NCBI GenBank assembly: GCA_029532625.1
Contig: JARFXM010000004.1
Location: 3,782,001 to 3,846,000 of the forward strand
DNA from: Lomentospora prolificans
Lineage: Eukaryota; Ascomycota; Sordariomycetes; Microascales; Microascaceae
Length of the DNA stretch: 64,000 nt
Reading direction: 5' to 3'
Of the stretch, positions 46,098 to 57,763 are shown in pieces (the stretch's first letter is position 1; each line of letters starts with the position of its first letter). The notes under the pieces are model-generated. The model was not told where the DNA came from, did no database searches, and saw nothing but the letters and a program-made list of their open reading frames with translations. Made by a program: the position numbers and the translations under genes.

Positions 46098-49000
46098 TCA
46101 CGCGCCCTTTCTCTTCGCGCTACTTCCGCCTCCTCTGCTCTGGGTGCTCGCACCGGTTGCGTTTCTCCGTAGATGTGAACCTCGGCCCCAGTCACCTGCT
46201 GATTTCTTCAATCGGTTCCCCAAGCTTAATTTGGCGGGCGACGTTACGCTGCCGTGAGGTCGTGAGGGTATTCCCGCCGCAGATCCCACGTTCTCCCACC
46301 CGGCGTTGCCCCCGCCCGATTTGTCCTCTCCGTCGCTATGCCCAGCGTCAGTAGGCGGCAGCATGGTACCGAGGGCTGCAAGAGCGGAGCTCCTTCGCTT
46401 CTTCTGTTTCCCGATGGCCCCCATGATGGCCGCCCAAGTCTCGACCTGCCCGTGCGATGCCTCCTCGACACAGTTACACTCGTCACCCGCAGGGCACATG
46501 ACCTCACCTGCGGCGTGCCATTCGGCGAGGCATGATTCGTGGCTAGCGCATCCGCAGGAAAGACAAGGCGGATACAGCGCGTCAACGGGCTCGAGGCAGT
46601 AGACGCAGCGAAGTTGCTTCTGGATATGGGGACAGCGATGGCATGTGCCTACCGCACCACCGACGTGGGGCTCGGTAGATGATGTATACTCGCGTGGCTC
46701 GAGTTGAGTCTCGTGAATGCGGCATATGCCCGTGACGTCTAGGCCCCGGCCAGACGTCATGAGGGCGTGGAGTTGCTCCTTCTTTCCAAGGAGGATGGGT
46801 GAGGTGGGACAAGCGTGAGCACTAGATGAAGCCGTAGCATCAACGGTAGTCACAAACGAAGCATGGCTGGCAGCGTCTATATTACTAGTGCTGCCATTGT
46901 GGAGGGATGAAGCGTTGCCTTGAAGGACATTGAATTTCATCACCTCTAGGCGCGCTAACGGTTGTTCCCACATGTGAAGCATCTCGGCGTACGCATACCT
47001 GTAGCATGCGTGCATTGCACTGCGGGTAGGATCCAGTAGGGGCAGTACCAACCAGCCGTCATCATCGAAGATGGACTGGTCCTCCACCGCCACGGCAACA
47101 GATATCGGGACCAACGGCAGGAGGTCCTCCCTAAAATCATCGTCCGACATTGACGTCCGCGCGGTTCCCCCAGAATCCCCGAGAAGAGTAGTAGAGGCAC
47201 CCCAAGTAATGCCCCCGATACCCGCCGGTGCTAGGTTTCCTAGAATCGTTTCTGCTGGACTAGGTCGTTTTCGCACCTGATTGGGCGGAGAGGAGGATAC
47301 TGAATTTGTGTTCGCAAATGGGCGCGAGAAGTTGGCTGCGATGCTCGAAGCCAGGCCGGAGTTGATTCTCTTAAACGATCGTGTATTCGGTGATGATGAT
47401 AGACTGTGCGTTTGGTCTCCTTCACCTAGGTAATCTCGCCCGCCCTTGGTTGGCGGCGTTTCCCCACACGAGTAAGAGTTAGACTCCGGATCGCCGTTCC
47501 ATAATCCATCCTCCGATACTTGAGACCCAGAGTATCGAACGGGTGTATGTATTGTCCTTGGGGTGTGAATGGCCGAGTTTGTCTGACTACGCCCGTGGTG
47601 CATGACGAGCACAGAGCCAGCGTCAACGGGGAAGTAGTCCAACGAGAATGACGGCGCCTTGAAGGGTAGTGGGGTTTCTGGCTGAGTTTTATGAGAGTTC
47701 ATGTACGCCGCACAGTCCTGACTTGACGCCTCACTGAAGACGCAAGATAGCATAGCTAGCATTTGAACGTCAGCTTGCTGTTCAAAGTAGGTGAACAGGT
47801 CCTTGACCAAAGCCTGTGCGAGCGGGTGGGTACCCCATTTGACACGACCCGTGAGGCCGGTTCCGCTCTCGCAGTAGAGTTGACTTTCAAAACCTTCATT
47901 TTCCACGTCATGGAGCCGCGCCATGACGTTGCGGGCAATTACAAGCACAGACTCTTGGTTGGACTTCTGATTTACAAGCTCCAGAGGAATACCTTTCCTC
48001 AGTAAAAGAGCTGCATAATTCCAGATGTCCACCAAGTCGCCACGGCCATATTTCTCGGCAACTCTGGCGTTATGCCTGCACACCTTAGCGCCATCTCCGA
48101 AGATGAGATACTCTTGCGCAAACTCCTTCTTCGAAGGTAACTGGTCTCGAATGTTGTGGATCGACAAGATGCATTTGGGTCGACCCGGTCGCTTCTTACT
48201 GGTGCCAGTCCCCGTTCCAGTTCCGATGCCCGTTCCTCCCCCGCTAGAGCGAATTGATCGGCTTTCGCTCCAGGTCTTCCGCAGAGAGCGTCCGGGGTGA
48301 TACCAGAACCCGGACCTGTGCATAGATGTCGACTCCGAGTCACTTGAAGATGTTGATGAGCTTTCTAGCTCCTCCGAGTCACCGGATTGGTCTTCGGTAG
48401 CCGATGTATCGTCTTGGGCATAACGATGGCGAAGAGGGGACTCTTGCATAAGCCTGCCAAATCCAGGGAATACGGGCTCGCCTTTGGGCCGATCCTTGGC
48501 AGCGACACCGTCTGTCCTTGGGAATAGGAGCTTCAGTTTTTCTTCCTTGGTGGGGAAGAAGCAAACGAGGCGACCATCATGGGAAAAGCGAGCGCCGCAA
48601 GAGGGCGGCGGGGGAGGGATGGGCATTCGACTAGTTGGGGCTAGTGAGTTGTCAGCCACGACGCTCGATGTCAGCTCCTGAGACATGGAGGCCGAGCCGC
48701 CCGCGGGTATATCATTGTCCTCATCCTCGCTTGAGCTTTCGTCCGCAAGGCCATCTAAGCCGTCATCAAAGTCTCCAACACCTTTGAGATATGAAGTGCT
48801 CGTCTCTAGGTCGATATCTCCCAAAAGATATGTGAACGCCATGTCGAGACAATTTTGCTTCTTCTCTAAATAGCTCTGTGCGAGTTTGGAAATTTCGCTC
48901 TCCACGCGTTTGTGTGTTGGTCCCGGCATGAGAGATGTCTTTTCGATAGAAAACTTTGGCGCTTTAGTCTTGGGGTAGTTTGCTGGGATATCAACCTTCA

Positions 49001-50719
49001 CCTTGAAGAATATAGAGGAGCCGTCGGCCCCCCAGGGCCCATTAAGCGATGCCTCAAGGGTAAGAGTTTCCATGTTTATCGATTCCCATTTCACCTTGGG
49101 CAGTTGTTGGTTAATGCGAAGCACCTCTTCCTGTATGGTCTCCGGCTCCCCCCACTCGTCGTTGAGATAGCTGTGACTGAACATGGACGAGTCTTTAGAG
49201 CTGTGGCGGGGGGGAAGCCCCTGGGAATCCTCACCCGAAGGCTTCCGTTTAGTCATGGTGACGCCTTTCATCCAGCCGATTTGCGCGAGACTACCCTTCG
49301 GGTCCTTCGAGTTTGACGATTTTGTAGTCATGGACGTGCCTCTCCATGACGCGCCCATCCTCTGCCGGTTCGTGGGCATCGTCCGCATACCCATTGTAAG
49401 TGCGCTTTGGTAATTCTTGGTATTAGCATTAGAAGGCTTCGAGTCACTCATAGTGGCATCTCTTCGATCACGGTGGCTTTCTCCACCGACGGACCTAAAC
49501 GTTTTGTAAGCTGCGCCTTTGCGGGTGATGTTGAGCTTTTCCTGCGCGGGGCCACCCTTTGTATAGTCGACAGATCTCAGAATGCTAGCATCGATATTTT
49601 GTAGGCGAAGTTGATTGTCCGCTCCCCAAGAGACTAGTTGAAATTCACGCTCATCACGACCGTCGTCCGTGATCCCGCCACGGCTTCTCCATAGGAACTC
49701 CTTGACCTTGTGATTACCATGACCTGGGAATACCATAGCCGGGTTTACTTTACCGTCCAACGGGGTCACTACTGGCCCCTTGTTATTATAGAGATAAAGA
49801 TCTCCCGGCTCAGTCTGGGGCATGGAGAGAAGGCCGTTGCCAAACGGCGTATGTCGCGCCCTCCAGACTGGAAAATCGGTCCGTATGACCCGCTCCGGGA
49901 TGTCTTCATGCCGACTATAGTCCCAGTATTTGATGCTCTTATCCAACGAGCAGGTCACCACGGCATTCGGTCGTACTCGATTCCAATCAATGCCGTAGAT
50001 CTTGGAGTTGTGCGCGTAAATTGACCGCAGCGGTTCACTGGGTCTTCGTTCGTCCCAGATGTGGAGCCACCTATCATGGGACGAAGCTAGAATGTTAGGA
50101 TCCTGGCGGTTATATTTTACCTGAGTTGCACCCGAGAACCAGTCACAAAAGGTGACGACCGGTTGTCTAGGCCGTCGCAAATCCCAGCAGTGGACGTAAC
50201 CATCCACGGAGCAAGTAGCGAGGAGATCTGGGTGGTGAGCAGAGAAGTTAACGTCGGTGATGGCTCGGTCGTGGCCTCTAAGTGAATGCTCGATGGCACC
50301 GGAAGGCGAATCATCCCGTAAGTTCAGATTCCATACAAGAGCCCGGTGGTTTGCCGTTGAGACAACCCAGTAGTCTCTGGCAGAAAAAGGTGACCATTGA
50401 ACGTCCACGACAAGCCAGGGAAGCCCATGGCTTCTCAAGCGACGCGGTGGGTTGAAAGGTGAGTCCAGGTCAATGATTGCAAGACCATCCGGGCTGAATT
50501 TGACGCGTTAGTCTGAGGGCGAAACAAGGTAAGGCGGTAGGATTAGGCGGCTTACGATGCGAGTGCGACATCACGTCCACAGGGCGAGATGGTAGCCGAA
50601 CCAACCTTGCCATCAACATGAATGGTAAGGTCGTGATCGAAAGTTACGCTATCATAGGCGGACTTGATGGTTTTCCTCTTCTTCGACGCTTCGTCCACGT
50701 CTGACGAGAGAGGCGGCAT
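46098..50719 (-). CDS. MTC5: WDR59/Mtc5 (Sea3) subunit of the SEACAT/GATOR2 complex
   Basis: Two exons, 50719-50556 and 50493-46098, 1519 aa; intron 50494-50555 (gtaagc..ttcag). SEACAT/GATOR2 coats the vacuole and relieves inhibition of TORC1 when amino acids are present. Domain order fits Sea3/WDR59: WD40 repeats at about 50-400 (WVVSTANHRALVWNL, LLATCSVDGYVHCWDLRRP, ILASSHDRWLHIWDERRP, VVTCSLDKSIKYWDYS), an RWD domain at about 500-615 (LEASLNGPW..FKVKVDIPANYP), a long acidic and Ser-rich middle with a GTGIGTGTGTGT run, and a C-terminal zinc-binding RING-like region near 1335-1400 (CPHIQKQLRCVYC, PCLSCGCASHESCLAEWH, CPAGDECNC). The first exon adds the family-like start of the propeller (GSATISPCGRDVALASPDGL). 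A CACGTG lies about 95 bp upstream of the ATG. Confidence 0.92.
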
Positions 50720-51118
50720 GATATCCCAATATGAGATGAGGCGGCCTCATCTCCAGCCGCTTCAAAAGGCCTATTCGCGATTTTGAAATGCCGGGTGCTA
50801 GGGTGATTTCATCACGTGGAATGGATTCGATCCAATTTCGATACACTAGTCGAGGCTGGCCCTTTGATCGGATGTCGCCGTGCGCAAAAGCAGGGGCTGC
50901 AGGTGGTAGCAGGTATGAGATGTATGAGATGAGGTGGAATGAAGCTATCCTTTGTTGCGACGTCAGCTGGCTCTATCTTGCACAAAGAGCTACAAGCTGA
51001 GAATGGATTGATGCTAGTGACAAAGTATATGTGCATGTTGCATACATGAACATGTACCTTTTAACCATCAGATTTCTTTTTCTCCCTTTCAGTACTAACA
51101 AAAGACTTAATCAATCCA
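50720..51118. other. Promoter side of WDR59, up to the transposon
   Basis: It contains CACGTG at 50813-50818. No gene is seen. Confidence 0.6.
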
Positions 51119-51120
51119 TA

Positions 51121-51215
51121 TTCGTGCCATGCACCCCCTCCCCTGGAGGGGGTGCTCTACACCCTAATACAAAAACCACCCTAAAACAAATCCAGCACGC
51201 AACACATCACCATCA
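51121..51215 (+). repeat. Left terminal inverted repeat
   Basis: Matches the reverse complement of 52609-52702 with about four mismatches and one 1-nt gap. Begins TTCGTGCCATGCACCCCC. Bases 51131-51155 form an 11-bp stem (GCACCCCCTCC / GGAGGGGGTGC) with a 3-nt loop. Confidence 0.93.
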
Positions 51216-51334
51216 CATCCACATCCATCCGCATCCAACAAATAATGCATTTTTACGTGTTAAAAATGGCTGAATACGTGTTAGATATCGAGACTTGAAT
51301 TTGGCTGGCTCTGAGTAGCTATGATCCATCAGAT

Positions 51335-52550
51335 GATGTCTCTTTATCATTAATTGCTATGGATTTCGATATCCCATATCATCAACTATGGGGTCGCATC
51401 AACGGCCGAAAATCACGCTAGGAATGAGAGAGAACCTATTCTCTCCTTACCAAGATCGAAGAGCGAGCCCTTTGCAACTATATTGACTGCCTTGAAAGGA
51501 CTTCTCTAACAGTACGAAGGTCATTTGTCCGCGATGCAGCTGACTAGATCCTACGTATGAAAGCCCTACCTAGGAAGGATCCTAAGACTTGTAAAGTTAG
51601 CCAGAACTGGGTTTTGCGTTTTCTCAAATAATATGGATATAGCTGTATATCCTAGAAGGTTCTTGATTCAAAATGACAGCTCTCTGAAGATATCGATTCG
51701 ATTACTATGTGGTTTAAGAAGCTTGATACTGTCGTCAAGCAGTATAGTATCTAGCCAGTAGATATCTAGAATATGGATGAAACTGGATTCCAGATTGCTG
51801 CTAGGAGGGATCAGCTAGTAGTTACCCGTTGATCATGGTCAGCTTATCTTGGAACACCTTTGAATCGTGAGTCTGCTACTTCGATTGAAATGATATCTGC
51901 TGCTGGTGACTATCTTCCAGCCTTCCTGATTCTTACTGGCAAAGTTTACCTTCCTGGTATAATGTACCTGAACTTGACTATGCCACTGTAATAGGTGTCT
52001 CTCCAACTGGATATACCAACGATGAACTTACCTACGAATGGTTGAAGCACTTCTAGAAGTATCCTGCTGGTATTATCATAAGAGATATAACCCTAGATCG
52101 TCTACTGAATTCATCACCTTTTGGGACCCCAATGACGCCTCGAAAGCTAGACTGTGTAGCTGGATGGTTAGAAGAAGCGATTTCAACCCAGAGCTAAGCA
52201 GAGCTTACTAAAAATCTTCAACGTTTTACCCGTGGCGCTATGATACAGTCTATAGAGCTATTCCAGGCAAAGGTAGAGCTTGCCTAAACGCGGATTGCAG
52301 AAACTGCCCACTACCTCTATAGAATGTCACGACGGTCACGAATATAGATAGGAGGGATTCTTATAGTAGATTAGGGACGAGATCTAACCTGAACTGGTCC
52401 ACAAGACAAGATCCAGAAGGCATACCAAACGATTAGAGAGTATGAAGAATAGTAGGCAGTCCGGGTTCGCTGGCTTGTACGGCAAGCTGCACAAGAACTA
52501 GAAAGGAGCTGAAAATTGGTAATTAGATATAAGAAGTACCTTTCTTTCAC
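51335..52550 (+). pseudogene. Transposase relic, pogo/Fot1 type (stops, frameshifts, internal deletion)
   Basis: Plus-strand fragments in order: a CENP-B/psq-like helix-turn-helix piece (LWGRINGRKSR), a second DNA-binding piece (NWVLRFLK), the start of the DDE domain (MDETGFQIAARRDQLVVTR, then SAYLGTP and NRESATSIEMISA), SPTGYTNDELTYEWLKHF, and the C-terminal part TPMTPRKLDCVAGWLEEA, RFTRGAMIQSIELFQAKVELA. Between EWLKHF and TPMTPRK the expected segment with the second and third catalytic acidic residues is missing, so about a hundred codons appear deleted. In-frame stops are mostly TAG/TAA in places where relatives commonly have Gln or other C-starting codons, consistent with C-to-T change. 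Not functional. Confidence 0.85.
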
Positions 52551-52608
52551 TTACTATAGTATTTAATATGTAGCATGTATTTTAGTGATATAATAGATAG
52601 TTTTGTAA

Positions 52609-52702
52609 TGATGGTGATGGTTGCGTGCTGGATTTGTTTTAGGGTGGTTTTTGTATTAGGGTGTATAGCACCCCCTCTGGGGGAGGGGGTGCGTGGCACG
52701 AA
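52609..52702 (-). repeat. Right terminal inverted repeat
   Basis: Mirror of the left repeat; on the minus strand it begins TTCGTGCCACGCACCCCC. Its internal hairpin has a 10-bp stem because one base pair is lost. Most differences between the two ends are transitions. Confidence 0.93.
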
Positions 52703-52704
52703 TA

Positions 52705-53426
52705 GAACTTATTTATAGGGTGCACCTCACTAAAACCATAGCCTTACTATGCTAGCTAGGCGCTATTAGGTCAGAGCCTTGAGCACTATCTTGGTATGAG
52801 AGTTTGAGGATTAATTCATCTCCAGCACTGCTCTGCCTGAGGATGTATAGCATGAACAACAGCACAAGCAACCACTAGCACTGAAGCACTTAACATATTA
52901 CTCAGGGACCAAGCCTACTGTCTCCACACGAGAGCAAGAGAGACAGAGGCCAGGCCCAAGAAGCCCACATGCACTTTTAGCTGGTCCTGTAGTTTGCGTT
53001 TCAACCATGTGTGTCGCTTATTGTGAAGCTTTGTATTAAAAGGAATTACCCCTCCATCCAGAATCTCTTCAACCTGCCTTGATCTCTAGATTTCCCGAGC
53101 TACACCTCCAACACTGTCTACTAGTAACCGGCTATTGGGTCTTACTCTCCCGTATCAGGCCGCTTATTATCCTTGACGAGCGCCTTATAGATTTTCAGCA
53201 CCGGCTATAATACCTCGTTTTCCTCGACGTAATCTATCGTCAGACGTTTCTACCCCGCGACGCCTTCTTTCAGCCTCGTCTTGGCCAGGGCTTACATTCC
53301 TCTCCCCAAACCCCAAGGGTTCGCTGCTATCTAGGCCCGAGAAAAAAATTCCCTGCCTTCCCCGAGAAATCCGTCGTGTCTACAGGGACTCTGCTAGCTT
53401 ATTGCCCTGTCTTCGACCTCATCAAC
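52705..53426. other. Between transposon and UBC13
   Basis: The first ~350 bp are TA-rich without open frames and may be further decayed repeat; the last 300 bp are the UBC13 leader/promoter. No gene is seen. Confidence 0.5.
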
Positions 53427-54082
53427 ATGGCGCTGCCTAAGAGAATCATCAAAGAAACTGAACGCCTCCAGAAGGAGCCGTAAGTTAGACCAGCCCATTG
53501 GTACCTGTCGTCAATAAACTGACCAGGCGTTATCATGGCACAGTGTTCCAGGAATTAGCGCAGTCCCTCACGAAGACAACCTCCGATACTTCGACGTCGA
53601 GATTCATGGCCCTGCGCAGTCGCCCTACGAAGGTTTGTCCCGTCCATGTCGGGTCATGAGAAGACCGCCGATAAGATCCTAACATTGAGTAGGGGGTATC
53701 TTCAAGCTCGAACTGTTCCTTCCCGATGATTATCCCATGACGCCGCCCAAGATCCGATTCCTCACCAAAATATTTCATCCCAATGTCGATAAACTTGGGA
53801 GGATCTGCCTCGATGTGCTCAAAAGTACTACTCCCTCCCCGTAGGCTAGAAGGCGTGGTTGTCGCTCATCTTCAGTGTACTAATCCGTTTACGCTGACAG
53901 ACAACTGGTCCCCGGCGCTTCAAATCCGCACGATCCTTCTCTCGATTCAAGCACTCCTTGGGGCTCCGAACCCTGATGACCCGTTAGCCGCCGATGTCGC
54001 CAAGAGTTGGAAGGAAGATGAACAAGCCGCTATTCAAACCGCAAAGGAATGGACCAAAAAGTATGCCGAGCCTCAAAAATAG
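53427..54082 (+). CDS. UBC13: Ubiquitin-conjugating enzyme E2 Ubc13
   Basis: Four exons: 53427-53479, 53544-53632, 53693-53824 and 53901-54082, 151 aa, the usual UBC13 length. E2 enzyme that with Mms2/Uev1 builds K63-linked ubiquitin chains for post-replication DNA repair and signalling. Visible: KRIIKETERLQ start helix, HPN motif (76-78), catalytic Cys86 in GRICLDVLK, and LQIRTILLSIQALLGAPNPDDPLAADVA, which is diagnostic for Ubc13 among E2s. The third intron (53825-53900, gtacta..gacag) gives Lys-Asn-Asn-Trp at the junction; the Asn instead of the Asp found in yeast and animals is an allowed change. All joins keep frame. The promoter begins about 700 bp downstream of a dead transposon. Confidence 0.95.
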
Positions 54083-57070
54083 TGGAATACCAGGTGTTAA
54101 GCTCTTGGAGCTCACGGTGCTTGGCGAATCGCTTGCTACGCTAGCGTCTGCGTCGTGACTATGATGACAGTTGATGAATACTTTCATGATGAGTTGAGCG
54201 CCCGGCTATTGCGCCGTGGCTTGGAGGTGGCGGAAGGGAGTTACGGGCCATATGTACTCGCTCTTCGTTTTCGGAGGCGCAAGACGATTGTACATATGCG
54301 CACTCTGCCGTTCGGATAGTTAAGCATTAAGCACACATACCCTTATGAGCGATTTACACTCATTGCTACGACTTAATGAGCTCTCTGTGTTTCTTGCAAG
54401 GTTGTCCTATGGCGGTCCATGACGGTCTAGTCTGTCGACTAGCTTTTCAGACCATAGATCACAATGTGCACATTCTAATGTATCGGGAAACCCATAATCC
54501 GAGTTTTTCGATCCGTCCCCAAGCCGTATTTTGACCAGCCACCGCCGGACCAAAAGGAAACCGCTCATGTCACTAGGGCATCCATTCGCCGTCAAGCCAG
54601 CCGCTAGATCTATGCGAGGAAGAGAGCCTGTTGAACGACCGAGCACAAGCATTAGCGTGTTCTGGGATCTATTCCGGCAAACGGGAGCTGTCTACACTTC
54701 CGCTATACTGGACGGACAATCGCGCTGGCGTTCAAGATACAAGTGCATGTATGATCCCAGACTTCGCGACCCCGATCCATGTTGAGGTCGTGGGGAAAGA
54801 AACAAGGGTCTACAAGTGATGTTGTTTCCCTGGGACTCTTGAGACCTTTCGGACCTTGGTTCGTTCTTATTTCTCAGATCTCGATGATTCGCAACATGCA
54901 GGAGTCCATCTTGCCCCGTACCGGATGGGGGAAGGCATGGGAGGTATCAACCGGATTTGGCGGACCAAAAAACTACAGGTCCTTGCATTGATCCATGTAC
55001 TTTAATAGTCCGGGCAGACCTTTCGAGAACACCGGCAGTTCACACTAAAACGGCCGACCAATGCATCTAGGTGGCGTCCATCCGGGCTGGACTGACCTGC
55101 ACAGATCATCCCGCAGCAGATGTATGGGTACGTGAGTCCGAGGTTATGGTGGAAAGCTCTTTCTTCGATGCTCGCGACTAGCCCGGGAACGGAGCGATGC
55201 GCGAGACGGTTGGCCAAAAGCGAGAGGGGAAAGAAATTACCTAGCGAGGTCGAAATCGATGGTCGACCTCCTCCTTCCTTTGATGGGCCCGTCATTCCTG
55301 CTTTTTTCTGTACACCCCTTGGTTTTGCCTCTTGACAAAATATGTGCCAGGGATAAGAATAGGGGCCGCTTTCAACTGACAATAGCTGGCGGAGTCATTA
55401 TTCGCTCGCCTTCTTGATGTCCCTGGCTTACACACTGGCTGCCAATGACTGGCTCGGGGCTCGTCCCATCGATGGTACTATTGCAGGTCAAGTCAAGCCA
55501 ATTCATGCAGGAGGAAAACTGACAGAGAACGAGCCAGTACTTCGTACCTGCACAGTTATTAATTGATCGCTGGCCTTTTGGGGAAAACCGTGGGGGAAGC
55601 CTGGCTGGCTGTATTATCACGGCGCGGTACCTTGCGGGGGTTTTACACGTGTTGCCACTGTAGGGATCCCTCGAGGTACAGGAAGGGGCAAGGAAAACTT
55701 TGGTGCATGTCCTCACTTAGTCGTGGTGGATATTAAGTGACTGAGTGAGGCCAGGCCCCGAAATTGGTGTGTGGAAGGATTGGGAGAACGGTCTACGGAT
55801 TGGTTCGAGGCCGTTAAATTCGAGCTGGCACAGTCGCCTGTCAGATTAATGTTGTTGCACTCATAGACCCGTCCGCACATTAATCCGCCAGCGCTTGTTC
55901 CACGTTAAGTTGTACTAGCCTGGCGAAAAAAATCTGGTGGATGTTTGGGGGCGTCCTCAAGTACCCATATACCTTGCCATCGATGGAGGGCCCAGGTACG
56001 CTAGACCGGCCTACAGAGGCTGGGGCTGTCAGAAAGACCCCGTTGCATACGCTACGGAGGGAATTACCAATGTAGCCTGTACTGTTCTGGAGACTGCTTG
56101 ATTCGGAGGCTGGTACTTCTCCACCTTCCTCTCTCGGTCCCCTTTCCCCCTCTCAACCACAGCCCGGGCTCTCGACCGCACAACCGCTTGAATAGATTCT
56201 TTAAGACGTCAAGACACCCGGATCGCTGATTCGATTCAATCCCTCTTTTCGCCGTGTTCAATTTGTGTGGCTATTGAAGCCTACGAGAGAAAAGTCCCCT
56301 ATTACCTCTAGTCCCGTCCTTCCGAGACCTGGTGGCTCGAATTAGCCTTAGCCTCTTCTGTCCTAACGAGTCCAATTCTGTCGCCGATCGCTAACGCCAC
56401 AATTACGCAAGGGTACAGTCCCGCCACGAACCTCGACCCAGGAGAGCTACCAGGCAAACTCAGTCGCTGGCTCTCGGCGAGCGCGCACATCACTGGCGAT
56501 TGATCAACTACGTGCACCACCTTGGGTGTGTCATTCCCTGTTCCGTGGGCGAAAGACATCCCCCTCTATGCCATCTATTCGATACCGGTATTGTCTGCGA
56601 AGAAGACCGCGGTACACATTCCAGGGGCAAAGCTAGAATCGCCCCAATTCCTGGCACTACCCAAGCTACCGCGAGTACCTCGTGGTACCCTCACTAAAGT
56701 CGCATCGTTTAATCTACCGAGTACCCTCCCAAGTACCCAGCCAGCGACTTTAATAGCATCTGGCTACCTCCACACAACAATTCTCTTGGGTTTCTTTATT
56801 TTATCCCCCGTTTCCGCGCGAGCAATATTAAACAACCTCCTCGCATCGAGAGCTATCTTCCCGTTCCTGGATTGACGTCAGACCTGATTCGCAATTCACT
56901 GTCCGAGGTCAATTCCACATCTTATCCGGGTTTGTTCTCTTGGGACATTGGCCCCTCTCTCTCTCTCTCTACAGTTCCACCCTTGTTGCAACTGCGATTC
57001 TGGCCGAACAAAAAGTTGGAATTGGATTCTTGACGCGAAAACAAACACCGATAACCTCCCTCGGATCACG
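54083..57070. other. Intergenic, 3.0 kb between UBC13 and an uncharacterised gene
   Basis: No recognisable protein or RNA gene on either strand. A TGACGTCA site lies at 56873-56880 and a CT-rich leader follows at 56950-56975. Confidence 0.5.
56873..56880. promoter_or_regulatory. TGACGTCA (CRE/ATF-type) palindrome
   Basis: Perfect 8-bp bZIP site about 190 bp upstream of the 57071 start codon. Such sites bind ATF/CREB-type factors in fungi. Function inferred. Confidence 0.4.
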
Positions 57071-57763
57071 ATGCCGGCTAGCACGCAAACCGTTGCGCCA
57101 GCTTCGGCGTCAAAGTCAAAGAAATTTGAGCTTCCGGCGCTGGAGTTCAAGTTCGGTTCGCTGACCGAAGGGACTGACATCCCTCCGCCTCTGCCATCCC
57201 CGGTCCAGGAAGTTCCCACGCCTCCGAGGACGCCGGCCGCCGACGCCGATAAGGAAAACAAGGAGTCCAGCGCCGTGAGCGTGAATGGAAGTGGAGTGGA
57301 AGGGTCATCGAAAGCCCAAAAGGATAAAATCAATGGTACGATTATAACTGCAGGCACCAAGCGACCGGCCGACGATACTCCCCTGTCCCCCGCGCTGTCT
57401 AGCAGACAAGGCAGCATCCGCAGACTTTTTAGCCGAACACTTTTGAATAACACTTATGAGGAAGGTGAAGCCCATGCCAATGGTAATGGCGTTGCGAATG
57501 GCGGTGTTCGTCCCGGAAGCCGAAGTGCCAGCATCCTCGACGAAAAGAAGGCGAAACGGAGCAGTGGCTGGTTCAGGCGCTTAAGGTCCGGCGGAGCCCC
57601 GGAAGCTTCTGCGAAACGATCCAGTGTCCTATACCAGGAGGCTGCGAAACCCTCCGGTCCTCCGCCGCCTATGATTCCAGAGCTCAGTGCGCTCAGCACT
57701 AAACTGGACCTGGGCGATTCTAGCGGCCTCGGCGGCGATGATCTCTTCAAGAACATCAAGTAA
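57071..57763 (+). CDS. Uncharacterised low-complexity protein, 230 aa
   Basis: Single exon. No known domain. The protein is rich in Ser, Ala, Pro, Lys and Gly and looks largely disordered. Features: a Pro-rich stretch (IPPPLPSP near residue 38), two short basic-aromatic motifs of similar form (SIRRLFSRTLLNN near 119 and SGWFRRLRSG near 161), and a more hydrophobic, family-like C-terminus (MIPELSALSTKLDLGDSS..DLFKNIK) that may be the conserved part. I chose the ATG at 57071 (cacgatgcc) because the 41 codons open upstream (from 56948) are Cys/Trp-rich and unlike the rest. The regular codon use, clear stop and paired basic motifs support a real gene. Function unknown; the basic motifs could bind membranes or 14-3-3 type partners, but this is a guess. 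Confidence 0.7.
   Translation: MPASTQTVAPASASKSKKFELPALEFKFGSLTEGTDIPPPLPSPVQEVPTPPRTPAADADKENKESSAVSVNGSGVEGSSKAQKDKINGTIITAGTKRPADDTPLSPALSSRQGSIRRLFSRTLLNNTYEEGEAHANGNGVANGGVRPGSRSASILDEKKAKRSSGWFRRLRSGGAPEASAKRSSVLYQEAAKPSGPPPPMIPELSALSTKLDLGDSSGLGGDDLFKNIK

Larger units (their letters stand above)
51121..52702 (+). mobile_element. Defective pogo/Fot1-like Tc1/mariner DNA transposon
   Basis: A 1582-bp element bounded by ~95-bp terminal inverted repeats and flanked on both sides by the dinucleotide TA (51119-51120 and 52703-52704), the target duplication of the Tc1/mariner superfamily. Inside is a transposase relic with clear pogo/Fot1 features but many stops and a deletion. It lies in the gap between WDR59 and UBC13. 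With no working transposase it could move only if helped by another copy. Confidence 0.9.

Noticed and set aside
43765..50719. Secondary-metabolite cluster around the esterase
   Set aside because: Neighbours are ATP7, a tRNA and WDR59; no synthase, P450, transporter or cluster regulator is seen.
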